Origin: Brevundimonas poindexterae
Lineage (GTDB): Bacteria > Pseudomonadota > Alphaproteobacteria > Caulobacterales > Caulobacteraceae
Direction of reading: 5' to 3'
DNA: 64,000 nt
NCBI RefSeq assembly: GCF_020524625.1
Contig: NZ_JAIVLL010000001.1
Span: forward strand, 1-64,000
The notes under the pieces were generated by a model, which made no database searches, had not been told where the DNA came from, and saw only the letters and a list, made by a program, of their open reading frames with translations. A program made the position numbers and the translations under genes. This document shows positions 11,873 to 21,013 of this stretch, in pieces (the stretch's first letter is position 1; the number at the start of each line of letters is the position of its first letter).

Positions 11873-12802
11873 CTAGTCCCTGACGGGACTGACCAGCGGC
11901 TGGTCCGCGAACAGGGCGGCCAGGTTCTGCATCAGCAGCATCAGCATGCCCTGGACCGACTCGGTCGTGGCGCCGGCGGTGTGCGGGGTCAGGACCGTAT
12001 TGGGCACATCGGCCCAGCGGGCGGGATCGGTCGGCTCGTCCTCATAGACGTCGAGGGCTGCGGCTCCCAGCGTTCCGCCCTTGAGGGCACGGATCAGGGC
12101 GTCCTCGTCGACGAGGCTGCCGCGCGCGACATTGACCAGCAGGCCGGAGGGCCCCAGCGCGGCCAGCACGTCGGCATCGATCAGGCCCCGGTTGTCGTCT
12201 TCGGCCTTGCAGGCCACCACCAGAATGTCGGACTGTCGCGCCAGCGCCAGAAGACTGTCGGCGCGCGGCCATTCGACGTCCTTGGGTCGGGGCCCCCACC
12301 AGTCGACGGCCATGCGCAGGGGGCGGGCCCGTTCCGCGATTGCCTGGCCGATCAGGCCCATACCGACGACGCCGAGCCGGGCGCCCTTGAGCGAGGGGGT
12401 GATCAGGCGGGACTCGGGCGTCCAACCCCCGCTGCGCAAGGTGCGGTCGCCCTCGACCAGTCGCCGGCGCGACGCGAGGATCAGGCCGATGGCGTGGTCG
12501 GCGACGTCTTCGTGATTGACCGCCGGGGCGTGGGTGACGGGCAGGCCGCGCGCCCGGCACCAGTCAACATCGATGCCGTCATAGCCAGAGGTGAAGCAGG
12601 CGATCAGCTTGAGCGCCGGCAAACGCTCGATCAGGGCGGTGTCGAGCGGGAACTCTCCGGCGACGATCAGGGCCTGGATATCGCGCTCGGCCTCGACCGG
12701 CGGGTGCTCCCAGAACCGGTAGACGTCATAGCTGGATTCCAGAAAACCGGTCAGCGGCGCCAGATGCCGCTGCATGATCAGGACTGCGGGGCGTTGGGTC
12801 AT
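11873..12802 (-). CDS. D-2-hydroxyacid dehydrogenase (glyoxylate/hydroxypyruvate reductase type)
   Basis: Encodes 309 residues of the NAD(P)-dependent D-2-hydroxyacid dehydrogenase family. The dinucleotide-binding motif is GVVGMGLIG. Catalytic Arg lies in NVARGSLVDE, Glu in DVYEDEP, and the His general acid in LTPHTAGAT. The ATG at 12802 is preferred over the TTG 21 bases upstream because AAAGGA sits seven bases before it. Substrate is not decided by sequence; hydroxypyruvate, glyoxylate or a 2-ketoacid are likely. The gene is divergent from the blaI-like regulator. Confidence 0.9.
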   Translation of the reverse strand: MTQRPAVLIMQRHLAPLTGFLESSYDVYRFWEHPPVEAERDIQALIVAGEFPLDTALIERLPALKLIACFTSGYDGIDVDWCRARGLPVTHAPAVNHEDVADHAIGLILASRRRLVEGDRTLRSGGWTPESRLITPSLKGARLGVVGMGLIGQAIAERARPLRMAVDWWGPRPKDVEWPRADSLLALARQSDILVVACKAEDDNRGLIDADVLAALGPSGLLVNVARGSLVDEDALIRALKGGTLGAAALDVYEDEPTDPARWADVPNTVLTPHTAGATTESVQGMLMLLMQNLAALFADQPLVSPVRD

Positions 12803-12891
12803 GGCTGATCCTTTCCGCTTCAAGGGCCGCTGGCAAGCGCGGCGAACCTGTCACGGGTTTCATGCCGCAGCCTCATTCCTGACTCAATTCG

Positions 12892-12917
12892 CTACAAACG
12901 TAGCGCTACATTTGTAG
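12892..12917. promoter_or_regulatory. Tandem BlaI/MecI-type operator dyads
   Basis: Two 12-bp near-palindromes, CTACAAACGTAG (12892-12903) and CTACATTTGTAG (12906-12917), lie two bases apart just upstream of the blaI-like ATG. The TACA-N4-TGTA pattern is the known BlaI/MecI recognition type. Tandem dyads suggest cooperative autorepression of the blaI/M56 pair, and the same site could affect the divergent dehydrogenase. Confidence 0.8.
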
Positions 12918-12929
12918 TGAGAGAACGCC

Positions 12930-13331
12930 ATGACCTCCGGCCCCCTCGAAACCCTGCCCAGACGCGAACGCGAGGTGTTCGAAACCCTGTGTAGGCTGGG
13001 ATCTGCGACGACCGCCAGCCTGCGCTCGGCCCTCAGCGACCCGCTCAGCGATTCCGCGACGCGCACCCTGTTGGTGCGTCTGGAGGCCAAGGGTCTGGTC
13101 GCCCGATCCTCGGAAACAGGGGGCATTGTCTACGCCCCGGTGCCGCGCACCGACTCGGTGGCGGCCGGGGCGCTGCGGCGGATGGTCGACACCTTCTTCG
13201 CCGGATCGGCAGCCAGCGCCGCCACCGCCCTGCTGGGCATGGGGACTTCGCTCACACCCGAGGAAGCCGAGGCCCTGCGCAGGACCATAGACAGTCTCAA
13301 GTCGCCGTCGGCCGAAGGTGAAGAACAATGA
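12930..13331 (+). CDS. BlaI/MecI/CopY-family transcriptional repressor
   Basis: Encodes 133 residues. The N-terminal winged helix (PRREREVFETLCRLG, then SDSATRTLLVRLEAKGLV) is that of BlaI/MecI repressors, and the helical C-terminal part should dimerise. In the family, cleavage by a membrane M56 protease relieves repression. The next gene is exactly such a protease and overlaps by four bases (ATGA). The operator dyads directly upstream indicate autorepression. Target genes beyond this pair cannot be deduced. Confidence 0.92.
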   Translation: MTSGPLETLPRREREVFETLCRLGSATTASLRSALSDPLSDSATRTLLVRLEAKGLVARSSETGGIVYAPVPRTDSVAAGALRRMVDTFFAGSAASAATALLGMGTSLTPEEAEALRRTIDSLKSPSAEGEEQ

Positions 13332-14959
13332 TCGCCCCCCTGCTGATGACCCTGACGGTCAAGGCCGCCGTGATCGGCACGGCTGGTCTGGTCGGCTCGC
13401 TGCTGCTGACCCGCCGCCCGGTCGAGCGCGTCGACATCCTCCGGGCGACCGTCTGCGTCCTTCTGGCCCTGCCGCTGGTCACCCTCATGGTGCCCGCCTG
13501 GAACCTTGCCCTGTTGCCGGCATCATCGGCGGCTGAGGCGGCAGCCCTAACGGTAGGGCCGGCCTGGCAGGGGGAGATCGGTCCCGTGGCGGGCCTGTCC
13601 GTCTCGGCCGCCATGCCCTGGCCCGGGCCCTTGCAGATCGCGGCCATCGTCTGGCTGCTCGGCAGTCTGGCTGTTGTGGCGCGGCTGGTGGCCGGGGTGA
13701 TGACGCTGGATCGCTGGAGCGGGGAGGGCAGTCCCGTGACGCAGCCGGTCTGGCGCGCGGCGCTCGCCCGGCTGGCCCCCCGCCGGACTCCCCGGCTGAT
13801 CGCGACCCCGCGGCTCGGCGGCCCCGTCAGCTGGGGTGTGCCGCCCGGCACCATCCTGCTCGATTCCGCCAGCCTGTCCGACGCCTCGGCCGCCGAGGCC
13901 ATCCTCGCCCATGAGCTCGCCCATCTCCGGCGCGGCGACTGGATGTTCCTGATGCTCTCGCGGCTGATGTTGGCGGTCTTCTGGTTCAACCCTGTGGTCT
14001 GGATGGTTCACGCTGCCCTGGTCGCGCGGACCGAGGAAGCCGCCGATGCCGCCGCCGTCGCCGGCATGGATCGCCAGACCTATGCCCACGCCCTCGTCCG
14101 GTTGGCCAGCCAGCCCGCCTCTTCGTCCCCCGCCCTGTGGGCCTCGACCGCCATGGCGGGAGACGTCCGCCTCCTCAAGAAAAGGATTGCCTGTCTGATG
14201 TCTGAACACACCCCCCGTTCGCGGCCCTTCGCCGTGGCCATGGCCGTTGTCGGCCTGTCGCTGGTCGCCACCCCGCTAGCGGCCCTGCAGGTGACCCAGG
14301 ACCCGCCGCCGCCGCCGCCGGTCCCGGCTGCGCCCCGGGCACCCGCTGCACCTATTCTGGCGCTCGCGCCCGTGCCGGCACCGCCCGCGCCGCCCGCACC
14401 CCCGCGCAGGCTTCAGGATCCGCCCGCCCCGCCGGCGCCGCCCGCGCCTCCGGCCAGCACACGCAGCACCACCACACACTACCGTGTGACGTCCTATGAA
14501 GACCTCTCGCCACAGGAACAGGCCGAGGTGGACCGCGCCCGGGCCTCGGCCGAGACCGCCCGTCAGGATGCAGAGGCGGCTCGGGTCACCGCCCGGTCGG
14601 CGCGGGTGGAAGCCGAGCGCGCGCGCGCCGAAGCGGACGTTGCGCGGGCCGAGGCGGGACGGGCGCGGGCAGAAGCGGCCGGTGCGCGACAGCAGGCGAC
14701 CGCAGCGCGTCGTGAAGCCGCCCGTCACATGGCCGAGGGAGCGGACGACATGCTGGCCGGCGCCCGCGAGATGCGGGAGGAGGCCGCCCGTCTTGAGGAT
14801 CCGGCCTATCGAGCCGACCAGATCGCCCGCAACCGTGCCCGCGGCGAGACCGTGACCGATGCCGAACTGCGTGCGCTTGCGCCCCGGCTGCGGGAACAGG
14901 CCGACGCGATGGAGCGCCAGGCCGCTGAAATGCGGGCGCAGGCTGCCAATATGGGCTGA
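13328..14959 (+). CDS. M56 (BlaR1/MecR1-type) membrane metallopeptidase with proline-rich and coiled-coil C-terminus
   Basis: Encodes 543 residues. Several N-terminal membrane segments (about 7-27, 38-57, 103-124) precede the M56 zinc motif HELAH (195-199). A further hydrophobic segment after it (~211-230) and another near 295-315 (AMAVVGLSLVATPLAAL) complete the topology. The zinc ligand Glu is probably in RTEEAAD (~236). Unlike BlaR1, there is no C-terminal penicillin-binding sensor domain. Instead there is a proline/alanine-rich linker and a long Ala/Arg/Glu coiled coil ending in QAANMG. It probably senses an envelope signal and cleaves the adjacent repressor. A hairpin terminator follows. 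Confidence 0.88.
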   Translation: MIAPLLMTLTVKAAVIGTAGLVGSLLLTRRPVERVDILRATVCVLLALPLVTLMVPAWNLALLPASSAAEAAALTVGPAWQGEIGPVAGLSVSAAMPWPGPLQIAAIVWLLGSLAVVARLVAGVMTLDRWSGEGSPVTQPVWRAALARLAPRRTPRLIATPRLGGPVSWGVPPGTILLDSASLSDASAAEAILAHELAHLRRGDWMFLMLSRLMLAVFWFNPVVWMVHAALVARTEEAADAAAVAGMDRQTYAHALVRLASQPASSSPALWASTAMAGDVRLLKKRIACLMSEHTPRSRPFAVAMAVVGLSLVATPLAALQVTQDPPPPPPVPAAPRAPAAPILALAPVPAPPAPPAPPRRLQDPPAPPAPPAPPASTRSTTTHYRVTSYEDLSPQEQAEVDRARASAETARQDAEAARVTARSARVEAERARAEADVARAEAGRARAEAAGARQQATAARREAARHMAEGADDMLAGAREMREEAARLEDPAYRADQIARNRARGETVTDAELRALAPRLREQADAMERQAAEMRAQAANMG

Positions 14960-14969
14960 AGAAAAGGGC

Positions 14970-14993
14970 GGGAGGCGCGTCACCGCGCCTCCC
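14970..14993. terminator. Bidirectional hairpin terminator between the M56 peptidase gene and ettA
   Basis: A perfect 10-bp stem (14970-14979 with 14984-14993) closes a four-base loop between two convergent genes. On the minus strand it is followed by CCCTTTTC, a short T-run, so it best terminates ettA. On the plus strand the T-run is weak. Confidence 0.75.
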
Positions 14994-15000
14994 GTTCGGT

Positions 15001-16668
15001 TTATCGTCCGAACTTCTGGAATTTGATGCGGTGGGGGATCAGGGCGTCGGTGCCGAGGCGGCGCTTCTTGTCTTCCTCGTACGCTTCGAAGTTGCCCTCG
15101 AACCATTCGACGTGGCTGTCGCCTTCGAAGGCCAGGATGTGGGTGGCCAGACGGTCGAGGAACCAGCGGTCGTGGGAGATGACCACGGCGCAGCCGGCGA
15201 ACTCCTCCAGAGCCTCCTCGAGGTTCTGCAGGGTCTCGATGTCCAGGTCGTTGGTCGGTTCGTCGAGCAGGATCAAATTGCCGCCGGTGGCCAGGGTGCG
15301 CGCCAGGTGCACCCGGTTGCGCTCACCGCCCGACAGCTGGCCGACCTTCTTCTGCTGGTCACCGCCCTTGAAGTTGAAGCTGCCGACATAGGCGCGGGTG
15401 TTGATCTCGCGCTTGCCGACCATCATCACATCGGTGCCGCCCGAAATGGCCTGCCAGATGGTCTCGTCGGGCTTCAGGTCGTCGCGTGACTGGTCGACAT
15501 AGGCGAGCTTGACCGTCTCCCCCACGCGGATCTTGCCGGCGTCGGGCTGGTCCTGGCCGGTGATCAGCTTGAACAGGGTCGACTTGCCCGCGCCGTTCGG
15601 GCCGATCACGCCGACGATGCCGTTCGGCGGAAGCTTGAAGGTCAGATCCTTGAACAGCAGCTTGTCGCCATAGGACTTTTCCAGTCCCTCGACCTCCAGC
15701 ACCACATTGCCGAGGCGCGGCCCGGGCGGGATCTGGATGTGGGCGTGGGTCTGGGCGCCGCGCGCGGCTTCCTGCTCGTCGACCATGCGCTCATAGGCTG
15801 CCAGACGGGCCTTGGACTTGGCCTGGCGGGCCTTGGCGCCCGAGCGCACCCACTCCAGTTCGCGGGTAAGGGCCCGCTGACGGGCCTCGGACTCGGACTG
15901 TTCCTGCACCACGCGCTTCTGCTTGGCCTCAAGCCAGCTGGAATAGTTGCCCTCGTGCGGGTGGCCCTTGCCGCGGTCCAGCTCCAGCGTCCACTTGGTC
16001 ACCTGGTCCAGGAAGTAGCGGTCGTGGGTGACCAGGATCACGCAGCCCGGGAAGTTCTCGAGGTGGTGCTGCAGCCAGGCCACCGACTCGGCGTCCAGGT
16101 GGTTGGTCGGTTCGTCCATCAGCAGCATGTCGGGCTTGCTGAGCAGCAGGCGGGCCAGCGCCACGCGGCGCTTCTCACCCCCCGACAGATTGGTCACTTC
16201 CCAGTCGTCCGGCGGACAGCGCAGGGCGTCCATGGCCATTTCGATACGGCTGTCGATGTCCCAGACGTCGGCAGCGTCGATCTTCTCCTGGAGGGAGGTC
16301 ATCTCCTCCATCAGTTCGTCGGTGTAGTTTTCACCCAGCTCGCCGGCCACCGCATTGAAGCGGTTCACCCACTGCTTCTCCTCGCACCAGGCCTCGACGT
16401 TCTCGCGAACGTTCAGATTGGGGTCCAGCTGGGGCTCCTGCTCCAGATAGCCACGCTTGATGCCGTCGGCGGCCTTGGCCTCGCCCTGGAACTCCTTGTC
16501 CAGCCCGGCCATGATCTTCAGCAGGGTCGACTTGCCCGAGCCGTTGACCCCGACCACGCCGATCTTGGCGTCGTTGTAGAACGACAGCCAGATGTTCTCG
16601 AAGATCTTCTTGCCGCCGGGGAAGGTCTTGGTCAGACCCTGCATCTGAAAGATGTACTGCTGCGCCAT
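15001..16668 (-). CDS. ettA: Energy-dependent translational throttle protein EttA (ABC-F)
   Basis: Encodes 555 residues, exactly the usual EttA length, starting MAQQYIFQMQGL. Two ABC cassettes are present: Walker A GVNGSGKST and GPNGAGKST, signatures NLSGGEKRR and QLSGGERNR, and Walker B motifs ending LLMDEPTNHLD and ILLDEPTNDLD. The linker between cassettes (SEARQRALTRELEWVRSG) is the EttA-type arm. The protein binds the ribosomal E site and gates the first peptide bond according to the ATP/ADP ratio. It is cytosolic with no membrane segments. An upstream in-frame extension is not used. Confidence 0.96.
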   Translation of the reverse strand: MAQQYIFQMQGLTKTFPGGKKIFENIWLSFYNDAKIGVVGVNGSGKSTLLKIMAGLDKEFQGEAKAADGIKRGYLEQEPQLDPNLNVRENVEAWCEEKQWVNRFNAVAGELGENYTDELMEEMTSLQEKIDAADVWDIDSRIEMAMDALRCPPDDWEVTNLSGGEKRRVALARLLLSKPDMLLMDEPTNHLDAESVAWLQHHLENFPGCVILVTHDRYFLDQVTKWTLELDRGKGHPHEGNYSSWLEAKQKRVVQEQSESEARQRALTRELEWVRSGAKARQAKSKARLAAYERMVDEQEAARGAQTHAHIQIPPGPRLGNVVLEVEGLEKSYGDKLLFKDLTFKLPPNGIVGVIGPNGAGKSTLFKLITGQDQPDAGKIRVGETVKLAYVDQSRDDLKPDETIWQAISGGTDVMMVGKREINTRAYVGSFNFKGGDQQKKVGQLSGGERNRVHLARTLATGGNLILLDEPTNDLDIETLQNLEEALEEFAGCAVVISHDRWFLDRLATHILAFEGDSHVEWFEGNFEAYEEDKKRRLGTDALIPHRIKFQKFGR

Positions 16669-16824
16669 GGAGTGCGGTGCGCCCTTGAAATCGTGTGGGG
16701 GGAGGTTGGGGCGGGATGTAGCGACTGCGGGGGCGAAGGGCAACGCCCGCCCCGGCACCGGCCTGCATCCATTCGCCCCGCTCGAAGCCTCCTGAGAGGA
16801 AACCTCGGGAAGGATGACCTCACC

Positions 16825-18321
16825 ATGTGCGACCCATTCGCCGGACTTGCCCTCGCCCTCGCGTGCCTTCTGGCACCGGCCGCCAGCGTGAGCGCCCAGT
16901 CCACAGATCCTCGCGCAGCGCGGGCTGACGCCTTCATCGCGCGCAGTCTGGAGGCGGTGGACGTCGTGCCTGGCATGGCCGTCGCCGTCGTGATGGATGA
17001 CGAGATCGTCTATCTGTCAGGGCATGGCGTGGCCGATGTACGCACCGGGACTCTGGTCGACGCGGACACGCGCTTCTACATCGCCTCCTCGACAAAGCCG
17101 ATCGTGGCCCTGTCGATCGCCGCCATGGATGCCCGTGGAGAGCTGGACCTCGATGCGCCCCTGGGCGCCTGGTCCCACGCCGGCCTGCCATCGGATATCG
17201 CCGGCCGCGTGACGCTTCGCGACCTGCTGTCCCATCGATCCGGGCTCCGGAACGAGGGGCTAACCTTTCGCCTGGCCTATTCCGGCGATCATACCGCCGA
17301 CGTCCGGCGGGACCTGATCCCGGCAACCGCATGGGATGACGAGAGCCCCTATGGCCAGTTTCTCTACTCCAACCTCGGCTACAATCTCGCGACCACGCTG
17401 ATCGAGGCGGATCGGGGACTCGACTGGCGGGATCTGGCCACGCGCGAGGTGCTGGAGCCTCTGGGCATGGAAGCGACCACCCCCTGGATCGAGGCGGAGC
17501 GCGAGCGGGCGACCGTCACCGTCGGGCACCTCGGGCATCTGGCCGGCGGTCCGGTCGTGGCGCCGGTACAGAAGACGGATCAGACGATGCACTCGGCCGG
17601 AGGTCTGGTGTCGACCGCGCGGGACATGGCGCGCTGGGTCGAAATCCAGCTGACCGACGGGGTGCTGGACGGCGAGCGGGTGTTTCCGGCGGGTCTGGTG
17701 GCATCGACCCACAGGGCGCTTGTCGACACCGACACGACCTTCGGTCCCTATCGGCGTCTGGGATATGGACTGGGCTGGTATGTCGGACGCTATGGCGACG
17801 AGACCCTGATCCATCATTTCGGCAATTTCGGCGGATCGCGGGCCCACGTCTCCTTCATGCCCGAACGCGGTATCGGCGTTGTCGTGCTGATCAATGAGGA
17901 CGCCGTGGCGGGAGGGCTTGCCGACGTGGTCGCCAACTATCTGTATGACCTCTACAGCGACCGGCCCGACGCGGAGACCGTGCACGGGGCGGAGGTGACG
18001 GCGCTCGCGGAGCGGATCGCCGGACTCATCCCCCGCATCGCCGCCGATGCCGAGGCCCGGCAGGCCCGTCCCTGGCGTATGGATCATCCGCTGGGCGCCT
18101 ATGTCGGCGTCTATGAAAACCCTGAGATGGGCCGGCTTCGGATTGCCTCGACCGGAGAGGGACTGATCGTCTCGATCGGCGTCCTGTCCTCCGAGGCCCA
18201 GCCCTTCCCGGAACCCAACAGCCTGCGCGTCGAACTCATACCGGTGCGGGGCCAGACCATTACCTTCGTGGGTACAGACCGGCTCACCTATGACGGCGCG
18301 GTATTCGAACGCCTGCGCTGA
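16825..18321 (+). CDS. Exported serine hydrolase of the beta-lactamase (class C/esterase) fold
   Basis: Encodes 498 residues. The signal peptide (ALALACLLAPAASVSAQ) starts from ATG 16825 with GGGAAGGA about ten bases upstream. The catalytic motifs of the serine beta-lactamase/DD-peptidase fold are SSTK (Ser88, Lys91) and YSN (181-183), and a third motif may lie in HHFGNFGG. A C-terminal ~100-residue domain follows (YVGVYENPEMG and after), as in many esterase/D-aminopeptidase relatives. Substrate is unknown; a beta-lactam, a D-amino-acid peptide or an ester are all possible. It stands alone, divergent from ettA, with a three-base gap before the convergent UdgX gene. Confidence 0.88.
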   Translation: MCDPFAGLALALACLLAPAASVSAQSTDPRAARADAFIARSLEAVDVVPGMAVAVVMDDEIVYLSGHGVADVRTGTLVDADTRFYIASSTKPIVALSIAAMDARGELDLDAPLGAWSHAGLPSDIAGRVTLRDLLSHRSGLRNEGLTFRLAYSGDHTADVRRDLIPATAWDDESPYGQFLYSNLGYNLATTLIEADRGLDWRDLATREVLEPLGMEATTPWIEAERERATVTVGHLGHLAGGPVVAPVQKTDQTMHSAGGLVSTARDMARWVEIQLTDGVLDGERVFPAGLVASTHRALVDTDTTFGPYRRLGYGLGWYVGRYGDETLIHHFGNFGGSRAHVSFMPERGIGVVVLINEDAVAGGLADVVANYLYDLYSDRPDAETVHGAEVTALAERIAGLIPRIAADAEARQARPWRMDHPLGAYVGVYENPEMGRLRIASTGEGLIVSIGVLSSEAQPFPEPNSLRVELIPVRGQTITFVGTDRLTYDGAVFERLR

Positions 18322-18324
18322 GGG

Positions 18325-19773
18325 TCATTCGGCGTCTGCGAGCAACGCCTTCGCCGCCTTCAGATCGGCGATGAAGCGGGCGCGTTCGGCCTCGCGCATC
18401 TCTGCGTCCGGCAGGCGCAGCAGGTAGGACGGGTGAACGGTGGGCAGGACGGCCGTTCCATCGTCCAGCCGGACGGGGCGGCCCCGCTCCTTCGTCACCG
18501 CGATCTTGCGGCCCAGGACGCCCAGCGCCGCCGTCGCCCCCAGCGTCACGATCAGTCGGGGTTTCACCAGCGCCCGCTCGGCGTCCAGCCACCAGCGGCA
18601 GGCCTGAACCTCCCCGGCATCCGGGGTCTTGTGCAGGCGTCGCTTGCCGCGGGGTTCGTGCTTGAAATGCTTGACCGCATTGGTGATCCACGCGGCGTTC
18701 CGGTCGAGGTCCGCCTCGGCCAGCGCGGCATCCAGCACCTGACCGGCCGGGCCGACGAAGGGCTCGCCGGCCAGATCCTCCTGATCGCCCGGCTGCTCGC
18801 CCACGATCATCAGCGGGGCCTGCGTCGGCCCCCGGCCACAGACGGCCTGGGTGGCATCGCGCCACAGGGGGCAACGCCGGCATCCCTGAACCCCAGCCGC
18901 CAGCGCGGGGAGCGAGGTCGGCACCACTTCATTGGTCGTGGCGCGCTCGACCACCGGCGCGGTCGCGCGCGACAGGCGGGCATTGGTGGGTGTGGCTGGC
19001 GCACGGACCATGGCCTCTTCCCGAACCGCCGCCCGCGCCACCAGTTCCGGGATCAACGCCGCCTCGGGCAGGTTGGCCCAGTAGCGACGCGGCATCTCGC
19101 TCTGCATCATCTTCGTCTTCAGCCGGGCCGGATTGAAGGTCGAGGCGTAGTAGGTCTTCCAGAACTCCTCGACATCATCGCCCTCCGGGGCCTGATCCTT
19201 CGTCGCGGGTGGTCCGAAGGTCAGGTGTTTGCCGTCCCAGTCGGCCGTGCCGTCGGGCGTCAGGATCGTCCAGCGCATGGTCGTGAACCGCCTTTGGAAA
19301 AAGGGCGCCGTCCGCTCCAGAACCCTGTGCGCGGGCTCGAACCAGGCGATCCAGCGCTCATCGCCCGCGTCGCCGATCCGGCGAAAGCGGACGAAGGCCT
19401 TCATCTTGTGGCTCGCGCGGCTCACGTTTTTCGCCCGCTCCATGGCGTCAGCGACATCGCGGTCCGAGACGATGTTCAGCAGGTGCCGGTCCTGCTGCAG
19501 CCGCCACAGCAGCCGGTACAGCAGGTCGAACCGGTCTTCCGACCGGTGCAGCGCGACCGCGGCCGCCAGATCCATGAAGGCACGCGGCACCGTCAGGGCG
19601 AGGCTCGCCGGGGCAGGCGAGGGGGGCGCGACCTCCTCGAACAGGCCGGCGGTCGTCGTCCCCGTGCGGAAGGCCGCATGGGCCGGCTGAACCCCCTCGA
19701 ACAGCAGGGCGCGGGCATGGGTGCGCCAGCCGTCCAGATCGGTCTCCGACTCCAGCCGCACGGTGCGCATCAA
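18325..19773 (-). CDS. DUF4130 domain fused to a UdgX-type uracil-DNA glycosylase
   Basis: Encodes 482 residues. Residues ~1-255 match the DUF4130-type domain that accompanies UdgX. Residues ~285-482 form a Fe-S uracil-DNA glycosylase with cysteines C298, C301, C312 and probably C392. Catalytic motif A is GEQPGDQED (325-333) and motif B is HPSYLLR (447-453). The insertion GKRRLH (376-381) corresponds to the KRRIH R-loop of mycobacterial UdgX, whose histidine (here His381) becomes covalently bound to uracil-DNA. The enzyme may therefore make a lasting protein-DNA link rather than release uracil. Its ATG overlaps the stop of the upstream radical SAM gene by four bases. Confidence 0.92.
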   Translation of the reverse strand: MMRTVRLESETDLDGWRTHARALLFEGVQPAHAAFRTGTTTAGLFEEVAPPSPAPASLALTVPRAFMDLAAAVALHRSEDRFDLLYRLLWRLQQDRHLLNIVSDRDVADAMERAKNVSRASHKMKAFVRFRRIGDAGDERWIAWFEPAHRVLERTAPFFQRRFTTMRWTILTPDGTADWDGKHLTFGPPATKDQAPEGDDVEEFWKTYYASTFNPARLKTKMMQSEMPRRYWANLPEAALIPELVARAAVREEAMVRAPATPTNARLSRATAPVVERATTNEVVPTSLPALAAGVQGCRRCPLWRDATQAVCGRGPTQAPLMIVGEQPGDQEDLAGEPFVGPAGQVLDAALAEADLDRNAAWITNAVKHFKHEPRGKRRLHKTPDAGEVQACRWWLDAERALVKPRLIVTLGATAALGVLGRKIAVTKERGRPVRLDDGTAVLPTVHPSYLLRLPDAEMREAERARFIADLKAAKALLADAE

Positions 19774-21011
19774 AACAGGCTCAGCTGCTCGGGCTCACGC
19801 GGCTTCACCAGACGCGCCTTGAGGTCGGCGGCATCGGTCAGGCCGCCGGGGTTCCAGTCCAGCGTGGTGATGAAGGGCCGGATCTTGTCGAGACTGCGCG
19901 TCAGCCGCTGGATGTCCTCCAGCCTCAGCGTCCGGTAGCGCCGGACCTTGAGGATCCGGTCGACCGAGCGCACGCCCAGGCCCGGCACCCGCAACAGGGT
20001 CTCGCGCTCCGCCAGGTTCACATCGACCGGAAAGCTGGCCCGGTTGGCCAGGGCCCAGCCCAGCTTGGGATCGACCGCCAGGTCCAGCATGCCGTCGGGC
20101 GTCGCCGAGGCGATCTCGGGCGCGGAAAAGCCATAGAACCGCATCAGCCAGTCGGCCTGATACAGCCGATGCTCGCGGATCAACGGCGGCTTTGACAGCG
20201 GCAGCTGCGCCGACGAGTCCGGTATCGGGCTGAAAGCGGAGTAATAGACCCGGCGCAAGCCATAGCCGCCATAGAGCGAGGCGGACCGCTCGAGGATTTC
20301 CCCGTCCGGCGCGCCATCGGCCCCGACAATCAGCTGGGTCGACTGCCCACCGGGGGCGAAGCGGGGCGGGCGCTTGCGATCCTTCTTCGCCGGGCGGGCG
20401 GCCTCGACCCGCTGGCGGACCTGACCCATGGCCTTCTTGATGACGCCAGCGTCCTTCTGTGGGGCCAGCCGGGCCAGCGCCTCGTCCCGCGGCAGTTCGA
20501 TATTGGCTGACAGCCGGTCGGCATACAGCCCCGCCTGCGCCACCAGATCGGGGTCGGCCTCAGGGATCAGCTTCAGATGGATATAGCCGCGAAAGTCGTG
20601 CTCCTCGCGCAGGATGCGCGCGACCCGCACCAGTTCCTCCATCGTATAGTCGCCCGACTGGACAATGCCCGACGACAGGAACAGCCCCTCGATATAGTTG
20701 CGCTTGTAGAAGTTCAGCGTCAGGTCGACGACTTCCTGCACCGAGAACCGCGCCCGCGGCACATTGGACGACACCCGGTTGATGCAATAGGCGCAGTCAT
20801 AGATGCAGAAGTTGGTCAGCAGGATCTTCAGCAGGCTGACGCACCGCCCGTCCGGCGTATAGGCGTGGCAGATGCCCATACCCTCGGTCGAGCCGATCCC
20901 CTTGCCCCCGACCGAGTTCCGCTTGCCCGCGCCCGACGACGCACACGACGCATCGTACTTGGCCGCATCGGCGAGGATTTCCAGCTTCTTGCGCAGGTCG
21001 AGACGGGCCAT
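19770..21011 (-). CDS. Radical SAM protein of the UDG-linked DNA modification/repair family
   Basis: Encodes 413 residues, starting MARLDLRKKLEILADAAKYD as is typical of this family. The radical SAM cluster motif is C69-x3-C73-x2-C76. A helix-hairpin-helix DNA-binding motif (VPGLGVRSVDRIL) is at about 340-355. The extreme C-terminus is QLSLF (409-413), identical to the bacterial sliding-clamp-binding consensus QL(S/D)LF. The family is known to be genetically linked to UdgX/DUF4130 genes and its reaction is not established. A LexA box lies immediately upstream. It is the first gene of a two-gene operon. Confidence 0.92.
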   Translation of the reverse strand: MARLDLRKKLEILADAAKYDASCASSGAGKRNSVGGKGIGSTEGMGICHAYTPDGRCVSLLKILLTNFCIYDCAYCINRVSSNVPRARFSVQEVVDLTLNFYKRNYIEGLFLSSGIVQSGDYTMEELVRVARILREEHDFRGYIHLKLIPEADPDLVAQAGLYADRLSANIELPRDEALARLAPQKDAGVIKKAMGQVRQRVEAARPAKKDRKRPPRFAPGGQSTQLIVGADGAPDGEILERSASLYGGYGLRRVYYSAFSPIPDSSAQLPLSKPPLIREHRLYQADWLMRFYGFSAPEIASATPDGMLDLAVDPKLGWALANRASFPVDVNLAERETLLRVPGLGVRSVDRILKVRRYRTLRLEDIQRLTRSLDKIRPFITTLDWNPGGLTDAADLKARLVKPREPEQLSLF

Positions 21012-21013
21012 GC

